64,000 nucleotides of DNA from the NCBI RefSeq assembly GCF_037338445.1, contig NZ_CP147838.1, positions 744,001 through 808,000 on the forward strand. Direction: 5' to 3'. Under the pieces are notes generated by a model. That model searched no databases, was not told the origin of the DNA, and saw only the letters and a list, made by a program, of their open reading frames with translations. The DNA comes from Salinibaculum sp. SYNS191 (lineage in GTDB: Archaea; Halobacteriota; Halobacteria; Halobacteriales; Haloarculaceae). Positions 53,897 to 61,338 of this stretch are shown piece by piece (position 1 is the first letter of the stretch; every line of letters begins with the position of its first letter). Both the position numbers and the translations under genes were made by a program.

Positions 53897-53918
53897 ACCC
53901 CTCTACCAACTTCAATTG

Positions 53919-54914
53919 ATGTCACAGGAGTACGCGCGGAGTGTATCGAGACGGGCGTTCCTGACGAGCGCAGGTGCGGCGGGTGCGCTGGCTCTGGCTG
54001 GCTGTACCCAGGAGACAGGCGACGGTGGCGACGGGGGCGACGGCGGCGGTGGCTCCTCCGGCGGCGACGGCCTCTCCGGCCAGGTCATCGTCAAGGGATC
54101 CAGCACGGTGTTCCCCATCTCCGACGCCTTCGCCGAGGCGTTCATGGAGAACAACGACGTGAACGTCACCGTCGACTCGACGGGGACCGGTGGCGGCTTC
54201 GCGAACCACTTCTGTCCGGGCGAGTCGGACATCAACGGCGCGTCCCGCCCCATCAAGGACAGCGAGACGGAGCAGTGCGGCTCCAACGACGTCGAACCGG
54301 TCGAGTTCCAGATCGCCGGTGACGCGGTGACGATGGCTGTCAACAACGACGCCGACTGGGTCGACTGCGTCACGCCCGACGAGATGTCCCAGATATGGCG
54401 CGAGGACGGCGCGACGAAGTGGTCCGACGTGCGCTCCGAGTGGCCCGACGAGGAGTTCACCCTCTTTGGCCCCGCCAGCACCTCGGGGACCTTCGACTGG
54501 TTCAACGAGAACATCATCGGCGAGGACTACCGCCACACGACGCGACACCAGCCCACCGAGGAGGACGAGCAGATCGTCCAGGGTATCCGCGACAACCCAC
54601 ACGCGATGGGCTACTTCGGCTTCGCCTACTACAAGTCCAACTCCGACCTCGTGACGGCGCTGGAAGTCGACGGCGGCCAGGGCTGTACGGCTCCCAGCCT
54701 CCCCAACGCGAAGGACGGCTCCTACCCGATGGCCCGACCGCTGTACCTCTACGTCTCCGAGTCCGCACTCCAGCGCGACGCGGTCTACGAGTTCGTCAAG
54801 TTCTACCTCGAACGCGCCGAGACGGACAACGTCCAGGACATCGGCTACGTTCCCTCCAGCACCGAACAGCGCGACGAGAACCTCAGCAAACTCGAAGAAG
54901 TGGCCGGTAAATAG
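53919..54914 (+). CDS. pstS1: Phosphate ABC transporter, substrate-binding lipoprotein (system 1)
   Basis: 331-residue PstS. Tat signal SRRAFLTSAGAAGALALAGC with lipobox LAGC (lipidation site at residue 30), then a Gly/Asp-rich halophilic linker. The phosphate-binding segments GSSTVFPISDAFAEAF, DSTGTGGGFANHF (GTGGGF) and INGASRPI are conserved, and ASTSGTFDWFN and FAYYKSNSDLVTALEV follow. The protein captures phosphate outside the membrane. The ATG at 53919 is preferred to an upstream TTG because it sits at the promoter spacing. First gene of a four-gene operon. Confidence 0.95.
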   Translation: MSQEYARSVSRRAFLTSAGAAGALALAGCTQETGDGGDGGDGGGGSSGGDGLSGQVIVKGSSTVFPISDAFAEAFMENNDVNVTVDSTGTGGGFANHFCPGESDINGASRPIKDSETEQCGSNDVEPVEFQIAGDAVTMAVNNDADWVDCVTPDEMSQIWREDGATKWSDVRSEWPDEEFTLFGPASTSGTFDWFNENIIGEDYRHTTRHQPTEEDEQIVQGIRDNPHAMGYFGFAYYKSNSDLVTALEVDGGQGCTAPSLPNAKDGSYPMARPLYLYVSESALQRDAVYEFVKFYLERAETDNVQDIGYVPSSTEQRDENLSKLEEVAGK

Positions 54915-54965
54915 ACCTACAGAGAACCGTTCTATTTACGTACCCAACCAACAGACCACCTCACA

Positions 54966-55895
54966 ATGAGTACAGAGACGGACCGTGACATAACGTCCCG
55001 TCCCGCCGGCCGGGCCGCGCGGGAGCGGATATATAGATACGTCCTCTTTCTGTGCGCCAGTCTCTCTATCTTCGTGACGCTCAGCATCGTCGTGTTGCTC
55101 GCGCGTGACGCGCTCGACTTCTTCGGGATTGTCAACCCCATCGACTTCTTCACCGGGACCGAGTTCCTGCTCGACAGGGGGCTGTACGGCGTGTTGCCGC
55201 TGGTCAGCGGGACGATTCTCGTGACGGTCATCGCCGCGTTCATCGCCCTGCCCGTCGGCGTGGCCGCCGCGGTCTACCTCAGCGAGTACGCCAGCGACGG
55301 CGCCCGCTCGGTTCTCAAGCCCGCCCTGGAGGTGCTCGCCGGCATCCCGACCGTCGTCTACGGTATCTTCGCGCTCGTGTACGTGACCCCGTTCCTGCAG
55401 GGGGTCGGAGTGCCACTGAACACCTTCAACACGCTCAGCGCCTCGATCATGGTCGGCATCATGATCATCCCGATGGTCTCCAGCCTCAGCGAGGACGCCA
55501 TGAGCGCCGTCCCCGACTCGCTGCGCCAGGCCGCCTACGGCATGGGCGCGACGAAGTTCGAGGTGTCGACCGGCGTCGTCATCCCCGCCGCCGTCTCCGG
55601 CATCTTCTCGTCGTTCATCCTGGCGCTGTCACGTGCCATCGGCGAGACGATGATCGTCGTCGTCGCCATGGGGAGTCGCTCGCGGCTCATCGACTTCTCC
55701 GACCCGCTGTCGAACCTCTTGCAGGGCAACCAGCCGATGACAGCCGCGATGGTCCAGATCAACGGCGCGGACGTCGTCAGCGAGGCCGGCTTCAAGAGCA
55801 TGTTCGCCATCGGCCTCACACTCTTTGCAATCACGTTCCTCATGAACCTCGCGAGCAACCGCATCGCCGCCCGGTACAGGGAGGAGTACGAATGA
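54966..55895 (+). CDS. pstC1: Phosphate ABC transporter permease PstC (system 1)
   Basis: 309-residue inner-membrane permease, six spans, normal length. The cytoplasmic EAA loop reads SEDAMSAVPDSLRQAAYGMG and ATKFEVSTGVVIPAA, the coupling helix contacting PstB. Starts MSTETDRDITSRPAGRAARE. It lies 51 nt after pstS1. Its stop is followed by a strong Shine-Dalgarno for pstA1. Confidence 0.95.
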   Translation: MSTETDRDITSRPAGRAARERIYRYVLFLCASLSIFVTLSIVVLLARDALDFFGIVNPIDFFTGTEFLLDRGLYGVLPLVSGTILVTVIAAFIALPVGVAAAVYLSEYASDGARSVLKPALEVLAGIPTVVYGIFALVYVTPFLQGVGVPLNTFNTLSASIMVGIMIIPMVSSLSEDAMSAVPDSLRQAAYGMGATKFEVSTGVVIPAAVSGIFSSFILALSRAIGETMIVVVAMGSRSRLIDFSDPLSNLLQGNQPMTAAMVQINGADVVSEAGFKSMFAIGLTLFAITFLMNLASNRIAARYREEYE

Positions 55896-55905
55896 CGCGA
55901 CCGAC

Positions 55906-55913
55906 GGAGGTGA
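55906..55913 (+). promoter_or_regulatory. Shine-Dalgarno sequence of pstA1
   Basis: GGAGGTGA, a full-length match to the haloarchaeal anti-SD, ends 7 nt before the ATG of pstA1. Strong SD sequences are rare in this window, where most genes rely on overlap or leaderless starts. Confidence 0.6.
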
Positions 55914-55920
55914 GCCACTG

Positions 55921-57621
55921 ATGGCCGCGCCCGAACAGGACGTCGGCTTCGGCACCGGCGAGAGCGGCATCAGCCGCATCCGCGGCAAGGCCTTCGAGGC
56001 CGTCTGTCTCGCCGCGACGTCGTTCGCGCTGATGACCGTCCTCGTCCTGCTGCTGTTCGTGGCCGCCGACGCGTTCCGCCCGCTGTCGGCCGACCCCGGC
56101 TGGCACCTCGTCTACTTCCTGACGCTGGTCGTCCCCGTCGTCGGGCTTGCGGCGTACTACTACCGGCTCGACGACCCCGCCGGCGAGGTGGCCTACTCGA
56201 CGACCGGCATCCCCATCGTCGGAACGCTCGTCGCCGGTGCCCTGCTCGTGGTCATCGTCGAACTTATCTCGGTCATCGAACTGTTCGCGCTGGCCGTGTC
56301 GACGGCAGTGGGCGTCGGAGCCATCGTCGCTCACGGCCGACTGCGCCCCCGGGCCGCGCTCGAACGCCTCGGCGTCATCATCCTCGCCCCGACCGTCGCC
56401 GTCTTCGGGCTCCCGCCGGCGGAGTTCAACACCGTCGTGAACTGGGCGACGACGCAACTCGGCATGGGGCCGGTGCTTCAGATTCGCATCACGAGCCTCC
56501 GGGAACTCATCATGATGGTGCCGGTCCTGCCCGCCGACTGGCTGCTGTTGGTGCTGACGCTGACGGTCCCCGTCGCCGGGCTGTTCGCCCTTTTCATTGG
56601 CCGACGGCGGGGCAATCGCCGCGACGGACTCCTCCTGCTCGGCGGGACCGTCGTCCTCGCCGCGGCCGGGTTCGTCCTCGGCCCGATAGTCGGCACCGGC
56701 GTGGAAGGGTGGGTCATCCTGACCTCCCTCACCGTCCCGCCGCTGGCATTCTACGTCGAGGGCGTCGTTCGCCGCGACGAAGGGACGCAGGGGCTGGTCT
56801 TCCCCGTCGTCCTCGTCGTCGGCGTCCTGCTGGGTGCGTTCCTGGTCCGGCAACTCGGCTTCGCGCCACCGGACCCGTGGCTCGATCTCGGCTTCCTGCT
56901 GAACGCCACGTCGCGGACGCCGGCGGACGCGGGCATCTATCCGGCGCTCGTGGGGTCGGTGATGATGATGGTGGTCATCATCGTCGCCACCTTCCCGGTC
57001 GGCGTCGGCGCGGCCATCTACCTGGAGGAGTACGCCCCGTCGTCGGGGCCGGTCGGGCGGATCGTCACGCTCATCGAGATCAACATCGGGAACCTCGCCG
57101 GCGTCCCCTCCGTCGTCTACGGCCTGCTCGCGCTGGCGCTTTTCATCCGCTTCATCAACATGCCGACTGGCTCGGTCATCGTCGGCGCGCTGGCGGTCGG
57201 TCTGCTCATCCTGCCAATCGTCATCATCTCCGCCCAGGAGGCCATCCGCGCGGTGCCCGACTCCCACCGGCAGGCCTCCTACGGCATGGGCGCGACGCGG
57301 TGGCAGACGGTCCGGAACGTCGTCCTCCCGCAGGCGATGCCGGGCATCCTCACCGGGACAATCCTGGCGCTGGGCCGGGCCATCGGCGAGACGGCACCGC
57401 TGCTGATGGTCGGCCTGGCCGCGTCGGTGCGCCTCGCGCCGAACGGCTTCTTCGACCTGGGGGCGGCGATGCCCCGCCAGATTTTCTCCTGGTCGACGCA
57501 ACTGGACCCGGCCTTCCGTCACGGCGTGCTGGCGGCCGGCGTCGTCACGCTGCTTGCGGTCCTGTTGCTGATGAACGGGACGGCCATCGTCATCCGGAAC
57601 AAGTACCAGCGGGAGTCCTGA
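55921..57621 (+). CDS. pstA1: Phosphate ABC transporter permease PstA, extended (system 1)
   Basis: 566 residues, roughly twice the usual 280-300. The C-terminal part (from about 300) is a normal PstA: DLGFLLNATSRTPADAGIYP, then the EAA loop QEAIRAVPDSHRQASYGMGA and TRWQTVRNVVLPQAMPGILT. The N-terminal 290 residues hold about seven additional hydrophobic segments (e.g. about 30-50, 62-80, 96-118, 150-165, 200-222, 240-260, 280-300). They are absent from bacterial PstA. Their role is unknown. Good SD just upstream; pstB1 follows after 3 nt. Confidence 0.92.
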   Translation: MAAPEQDVGFGTGESGISRIRGKAFEAVCLAATSFALMTVLVLLLFVAADAFRPLSADPGWHLVYFLTLVVPVVGLAAYYYRLDDPAGEVAYSTTGIPIVGTLVAGALLVVIVELISVIELFALAVSTAVGVGAIVAHGRLRPRAALERLGVIILAPTVAVFGLPPAEFNTVVNWATTQLGMGPVLQIRITSLRELIMMVPVLPADWLLLVLTLTVPVAGLFALFIGRRRGNRRDGLLLLGGTVVLAAAGFVLGPIVGTGVEGWVILTSLTVPPLAFYVEGVVRRDEGTQGLVFPVVLVVGVLLGAFLVRQLGFAPPDPWLDLGFLLNATSRTPADAGIYPALVGSVMMMVVIIVATFPVGVGAAIYLEEYAPSSGPVGRIVTLIEINIGNLAGVPSVVYGLLALALFIRFINMPTGSVIVGALAVGLLILPIVIISAQEAIRAVPDSHRQASYGMGATRWQTVRNVVLPQAMPGILTGTILALGRAIGETAPLLMVGLAASVRLAPNGFFDLGAAMPRQIFSWSTQLDPAFRHGVLAAGVVTLLAVLLLMNGTAIVIRNKYQRES

Positions 57622-57624
57622 ACC

Positions 57625-58524
57625 ATGACAGACAACGACACACCACGGACGGACGGCGGCACCGACCCACAGACAGCCGAGACGGCATCCACCCCCGACC
57701 CGTCGGGCGAGCCGCTGGTCGACTCCAGCATCGACGTCGAGGGCCGGTCGGAGTCGGCGTCGACGGCCACCGCCCGGTCGGTCATCGAGGCGCGCCACCT
57801 CGACGTGTTCTACGACGACGTGCAGGCGCTCGACGACGTCTCGATGGAGATTCCCGCCAAGCAGGTCACCGCGATGATCGGCCCCTCCGGCTGTGGCAAG
57901 TCGACGTTCCTGCGGTGTATCAACCGCATGAACGACCTCATCGACACCGCCCGCGTCGAGGGCGAACTCTACTTCGAGGGCAAGAACGTCTACGACGAGG
58001 ACGTCGACCCCGTGGCGCTGCGCCGGCAGATCGGCATGGTGTTCCAGCACCCCAACCCCTTCCCCAAGAGCATCTACGACAACGTCGCCTACGGCCTGCG
58101 CATCCAGGACGACGACGACAACTTAGACGAGAAAGTCGAGACGGCACTGAAGCGAGCCGCCCTGTGGGACGAGGTGTCCGACCAGCTCGACAAGAGCGCG
58201 CTGGACCTCTCCGGGGGGCAACAGCAGCGTCTCTGCATCGCCCGCGCCATCGCCGTCGACCCCGACGTCATCCTCATGGACGAACCCGCCTCGGCGCTGG
58301 ATCCCATCGCCACCTCCAAAATCGAGGACCTCATCGAGGAACTCGCCGAGGACTACACGGTGGTCATCGTCACCCACAACATGCAACAGGCCGCGCGTAT
58401 CTCCGACAAGACCGCCGTCTTCCTGACCGGCGGCGAACTCGTCGAGTTCGGCGACACGGAGTCCATCTTCGAGAACCCGGAGAGCCAGCGCGTCGAGGAC
58501 TACATCACCGGCAAGTTCGGATAG
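57625..58524 (+). CDS. pstB1: Phosphate ABC transporter ATP-binding protein (system 1)
   Basis: 299-residue ATPase. An acidic N-terminal tail of about 50 residues ([20 protein letters not shown]) precedes the ABC domain: Walker [13 protein letters not shown], signature [15 protein letters not shown], Walker [14 protein letters not shown] and the switch His in [16 protein letters not shown]. The subunit drives phosphate import through PstCA. Lies 3 nt after pstA1; end of operon 1. Confidence 0.96.
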   Translation: MTDNDTPRTDGGTDPQTAETASTPDPSGEPLVDSSIDVEGRSESASTATARSVIEARHLDVFYDDVQALDDVSMEIPAKQVTAMIGPSGCGKSTFLRCINRMNDLIDTARVEGELYFEGKNVYDEDVDPVALRRQIGMVFQHPNPFPKSIYDNVAYGLRIQDDDDNLDEKVETALKRAALWDEVSDQLDKSALDLSGGQQQRLCIARAIAVDPDVILMDEPASALDPIATSKIEDLIEELAEDYTVVIVTHNMQQAARISDKTAVFLTGGELVEFGDTESIFENPESQRVEDYITGKFG

Positions 58525-58548
58525 GGTCCGCGCGTCCGAGTCGAATTT

Positions 58549-58704
58549 CTACCAGGGATGGCCGCCGATGCTCAAGAGTGCGCCGCAGTTGGGACACTCG
58601 CTGACGACCAGCGGGTCCGACTGTGGCCGGCCCGGTGGCTGCCCGCCGGTCTCGGCTCGTTCACCACACCGTCGACAGACTGACTGACCGCGGTCGCTCG
58701 ACAT
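58549..58704 (-). CDS. 51-residue zinc-ribbon microprotein
   Basis: A small minus-strand gene between the two pst operons: MSSDRGQSVCRRCGERAETG, then GQPPGRPQSDPLVVSECPNC and GALLSIGGHPW. Two CxxC pairs (CRRC and CPNC) form a typical ribbon. Small zinc-finger proteins of this size are common and often regulatory in haloarchaea. It stands antisense to and convergent with pstB1 (25 nt between stops). Function unknown; a promoter-like tatt box lies in the A/T-richer upstream stretch. Confidence 0.75.
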   Translation of the reverse strand: MSSDRGQSVCRRCGERAETGGQPPGRPQSDPLVVSECPNCGALLSIGGHPW

Positions 58705-58849
58705 TATGCTCGGGGAGCGGACGCTCGCTCGTGATATAAACGTATCTGTAGAACTGACGTGAATCTGTTAGCACCGCCGGAGAGCACTGGAGCGGGCCGA
58801 ACTGGGCAGTTGCTGGTGGTCGCAGGAGTCTACGTTCGGTTCGGGAGCA

Positions 58850-58857
58850 GTATATAC
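58850..58857. promoter_or_regulatory. Candidate operator palindrome GTATATAC upstream of pstS2
   Basis: Perfect 8-bp palindrome in the region upstream of pstS2, about 80 bp before the TATA box. Related TATA-core palindromes (CTATATAG) occur before pstS1 and before the ppk1 pair. It may only reflect local A/T composition. Confidence 0.25.
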
Positions 58858-58932
58858 CAGTTCGTAGGGTCACGTCCCCCCACGAACGGCAAAGTTACGC
58901 CAATAGACAGACGTTCAGCTATTATAAACGAG

Positions 58933-58940
58933 TTTTATTA
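58933..58940 (+). promoter_or_regulatory. TATA box of pstS2
   Basis: TTTTATTA (agttttattacc) is centred about 26 nt before the ATG at 58962, matching the pstS1 and phoU boxes and predicting a leaderless start. Confidence 0.6.
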
Positions 58941-58961
58941 CCTATCCTCGATATCCAGGCG

Positions 58962-60137
58962 ATGACGCAAGACAGGCGTCTTGACGGCGTATCGCGACGG
59001 AAATTCCTCATCGGGACAGGCGCGGCGGGTGCGGCCGCGATGGCGGGCTGTTCCAGCGAGGACGCGGACGGAGACGGCTCGGACGGTTCCGACGGTGGCA
59101 GTGGGTCCGACGGTGGCAGCGGCGCTGACGGTGGCAGCAGTTCGGAAGACACCGAGACGGAGACCGAAACCAGCGACACCAGCAACCAGATGGACACGTC
59201 GCCGCTGGAGTCCGGCGGGTCTTCGACGGTGTACCCCATCTCGAACACGGGCTCGTCGTACTGGAACGCGAACCGGCCGGCCTCCGACACCGAATACTGG
59301 CCCCACGGCGAGTACGACATCGACACGGACAAGAACCTCGCAGATTACTGGGCCGGCCTCTACGGCTTCGAGCCCGCTGGCGACGAGGGACCGCCGTTCA
59401 CGGTCACGGTCGGCCTGTCCCACTCCGGGACCGGCGTCGAGAAGGTCCGCGACGGCAAACACGACATCGGCAACTCCTCCGGCAACGTCGAGGACGAACT
59501 GCCGGACCGTGACTCCTACGACGACTTCGTCGACCACGTCGTCGGCGTCGACGGCCAGCCGCTGGTCGTCTCCCAGGAGATTGCCGACGCTGGCGTCGAG
59601 AAGATCACCGGCCAGCAGCTGAAGGACATCTACAAGGGCCGCATCACGAACTGGAGCGAAGTCGGTGGCCCGGACAAGGAGATGCGCGTCCTCGCCCGCG
59701 TCAAGGGCTCCGGGACGCGGACCTCCTTCGTCAGCAACGTCTTCAACGACCCCGAGGCCGAGACGACGGTCGCCAACCGCTTCGGGCAGAACCAGCGCCT
59801 CGCGCAGGCAATCGCACAGGCCGATAACGCCATCAGCTACCTGGCGCTGGCCTTCATCGACACGGACGGCCTCGCCCCCGTCGCCCTGGAGTGGGAAGGG
59901 ACGACCTACTCGTACCAGGACGACCAGAACGGGCTGGACTCGAAGGCCTACCCGCTCTCGCGTGACCTGCACTGCTACACGTGGCAGGGCACCTCGAAGA
60001 AGGAAGCCGCCTTCATCCGGATGATTCTGAGCGACTTCGGGCAGGACACCTTCGTCAAGCCGAACAACTACTTCGCGCTCGGCGGCCGTCGCCAGGAGGA
60101 GGAGCTCGCGAAGCTCCCCGAGCCGACGGACGCGTAG
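58962..60137 (+). CDS. pstS2: Phosphate ABC transporter, substrate-binding lipoprotein (system 2)
   Basis: 391-residue PstS, longer than PstS1. Tat motif SRRKFLIGTGAAGAAAMAGC with lipobox MAGC, then a Ser/Asp/Gly linker of about 60 residues (GSDGSDGGSGSDGGSGADGG). The phosphate-binding GGSSTVYPISNTGSSYW, LSHSGTGVEKVRDGK and VKGSGTRTSFVSNVF are present, but differ from PstS1, so this is not a recent copy. Encoded as the head of the second pst operon; leaderless promoter upstream. Confidence 0.94.
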   Translation: MTQDRRLDGVSRRKFLIGTGAAGAAAMAGCSSEDADGDGSDGSDGGSGSDGGSGADGGSSSEDTETETETSDTSNQMDTSPLESGGSSTVYPISNTGSSYWNANRPASDTEYWPHGEYDIDTDKNLADYWAGLYGFEPAGDEGPPFTVTVGLSHSGTGVEKVRDGKHDIGNSSGNVEDELPDRDSYDDFVDHVVGVDGQPLVVSQEIADAGVEKITGQQLKDIYKGRITNWSEVGGPDKEMRVLARVKGSGTRTSFVSNVFNDPEAETTVANRFGQNQRLAQAIAQADNAISYLALAFIDTDGLAPVALEWEGTTYSYQDDQNGLDSKAYPLSRDLHCYTWQGTSKKEAAFIRMILSDFGQDTFVKPNNYFALGGRRQEEELAKLPEPTDA

Positions 60138-60216
60138 ACGCCGGGCGCATTCGAGTCCACTGCCGTCAAACGCCCCGGTCACACAGCAAGGACACTAGAT
60201 TTTTGAGACAGACACA

Positions 60217-61338
60217 ATGAGAGACGGGCTGACAACGAGCGCGCGCGAGATACTCATCGGCGGAGACGCGACAGAGGGGTCGCTGTTGACTACCGCCGCC
60301 ACGGCTGGCACGCTGGCGGCGACGATTCTGGTCTTCCTGTTCCGGCCGGCCTTCGCACTCCCGGTGCTGGCCGCCTTCCTGCTGGTCACGGCGGTCGGCT
60401 GGGCGACCTACCAGGCGGAGGTCGCACGGTTGCTGACACTCGTCGCGACGGTCCTGACGGTGCTGACCGTCGGCTTCATCACGTACTTCCTCTTTGCGAG
60501 TGCCTGGCCCGCGGTCGAGAGACACGGAATCGGACTGCTGACCGTCCCCATCCAGGAGGGGGGGATTCGGTGGTTCTTCTGGCTGGAGAACGTGCTGCCG
60601 ACGGCCGAATCGTTCTGGAATCCCGGCAGCGGGGCCTACTCGCTGATTCCGGCCATCTGGGCGACGGTCATCGTGACCATCATAGCCGGCCTGGTCGCCG
60701 GCCCGCTGGGCCTGTTCGGCGCGCTCTTCATCGCCGAAGTCGCCAGCGACGGTCTGCGGGAGGTCATCAAGCCGGCCGTCGAGATCCTGGCCGGCATCCC
60801 CTCTATCGTCTACGGGTTCATCGGCTTCGCCGTGTTGAACAGCTTCATCCAGGACGCCTTCCTCGACGACGGCGCTAGCTTCCTCATCGCCGGCACCGTC
60901 GTCGGCGTGATGGCGCTGCCGACGGTCGTCTCCGTCGCCGAAGACGCAATCTCCAGCGTCCCGGATTCGATGGGCGACGGGTCCGTCGCGATGGGGGCGA
61001 CGAAGTGGCAGACGATGAAGAGCATCTCCATCCCCGCGGCCTTCTCCGGCATCTCCGCGGCCATCATCCTCGGGCTGGGACGGGCCATCGGCGAGACGAT
61101 GGCCGTCGCCGCGATCATGGCCGCCGGCACCGGCTTCCCGGAACCGCTGTACGACATCTTCGGCCAGGGAGTCACGCTGACGAGCCGCATCGCCACGTCC
61201 TACGGTGACGCCTCCGCGAGCACGCTGGACGTGCTGTTCGTCGCCGGCGTGATGCTGTTCGCCATCGTCGCCAGCATGAGTATCGTGGCACAGTACATCG
61301 AACGACGGATGGAAGCGAAACTGAAGGGGCAACAATGA
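60217..61338 (+). CDS. pstC2: Phosphate ABC transporter permease PstC, extended (system 2)
   Basis: 373 residues against about 310 for the usual protein. The N-terminal 80 residues add about two hydrophobic segments (TTAATAGTLAATILVFLFRP and LPVLAAFLLVTAVGWATYQA) before the normal first span. The EAA loop is AEDAISSVPDSMGDGSVAMG and ATKWQTMKSISIPAAFSGIS. It is 79 nt after pstS2 and its stop overlaps pstA2 by 4 nt (ATGA), so it is translationally coupled. Confidence 0.94.
   Translation: MRDGLTTSAREILIGGDATEGSLLTTAATAGTLAATILVFLFRPAFALPVLAAFLLVTAVGWATYQAEVARLLTLVATVLTVLTVGFITYFLFASAWPAVERHGIGLLTVPIQEGGIRWFFWLENVLPTAESFWNPGSGAYSLIPAIWATVIVTIIAGLVAGPLGLFGALFIAEVASDGLREVIKPAVEILAGIPSIVYGFIGFAVLNSFIQDAFLDDGASFLIAGTVVGVMALPTVVSVAEDAISSVPDSMGDGSVAMGATKWQTMKSISIPAAFSGISAAIILGLGRAIGETMAVAAIMAAGTGFPEPLYDIFGQGVTLTSRIATSYGDASASTLDVLFVAGVMLFAIVASMSIVAQYIERRMEAKLKGQQ

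Larger units (their letters stand above)
53579..53918. other. AT-rich divergent promoter region between phoU and pstS1
   Basis: 340 nt of distinctly AT-rich DNA carrying divergent TATA-like boxes at 53604-53611 (phoU) and 53890-53896 (pstS1), a perfect 12-bp palindrome ATCTATATAGAT at 53845-53856 and a GAAC-A-GTTC inverted repeat at 53826-53834. The region is well placed to carry phosphate-responsive operators. No convincing gene was found. Confidence 0.65.

Noticed and set aside
55840..58050. 736-codon minus-strand frame opposite pstA1/pstB1
   Set aside because: Shadow of GC-rich genes; composition heavy in Arg/His/Asp, no domain.
58938..60182. 414-codon minus-strand frame opposite pstS2
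   Set aside because: Shadow of a gene with a clear Tat lipoprotein start on the plus strand.
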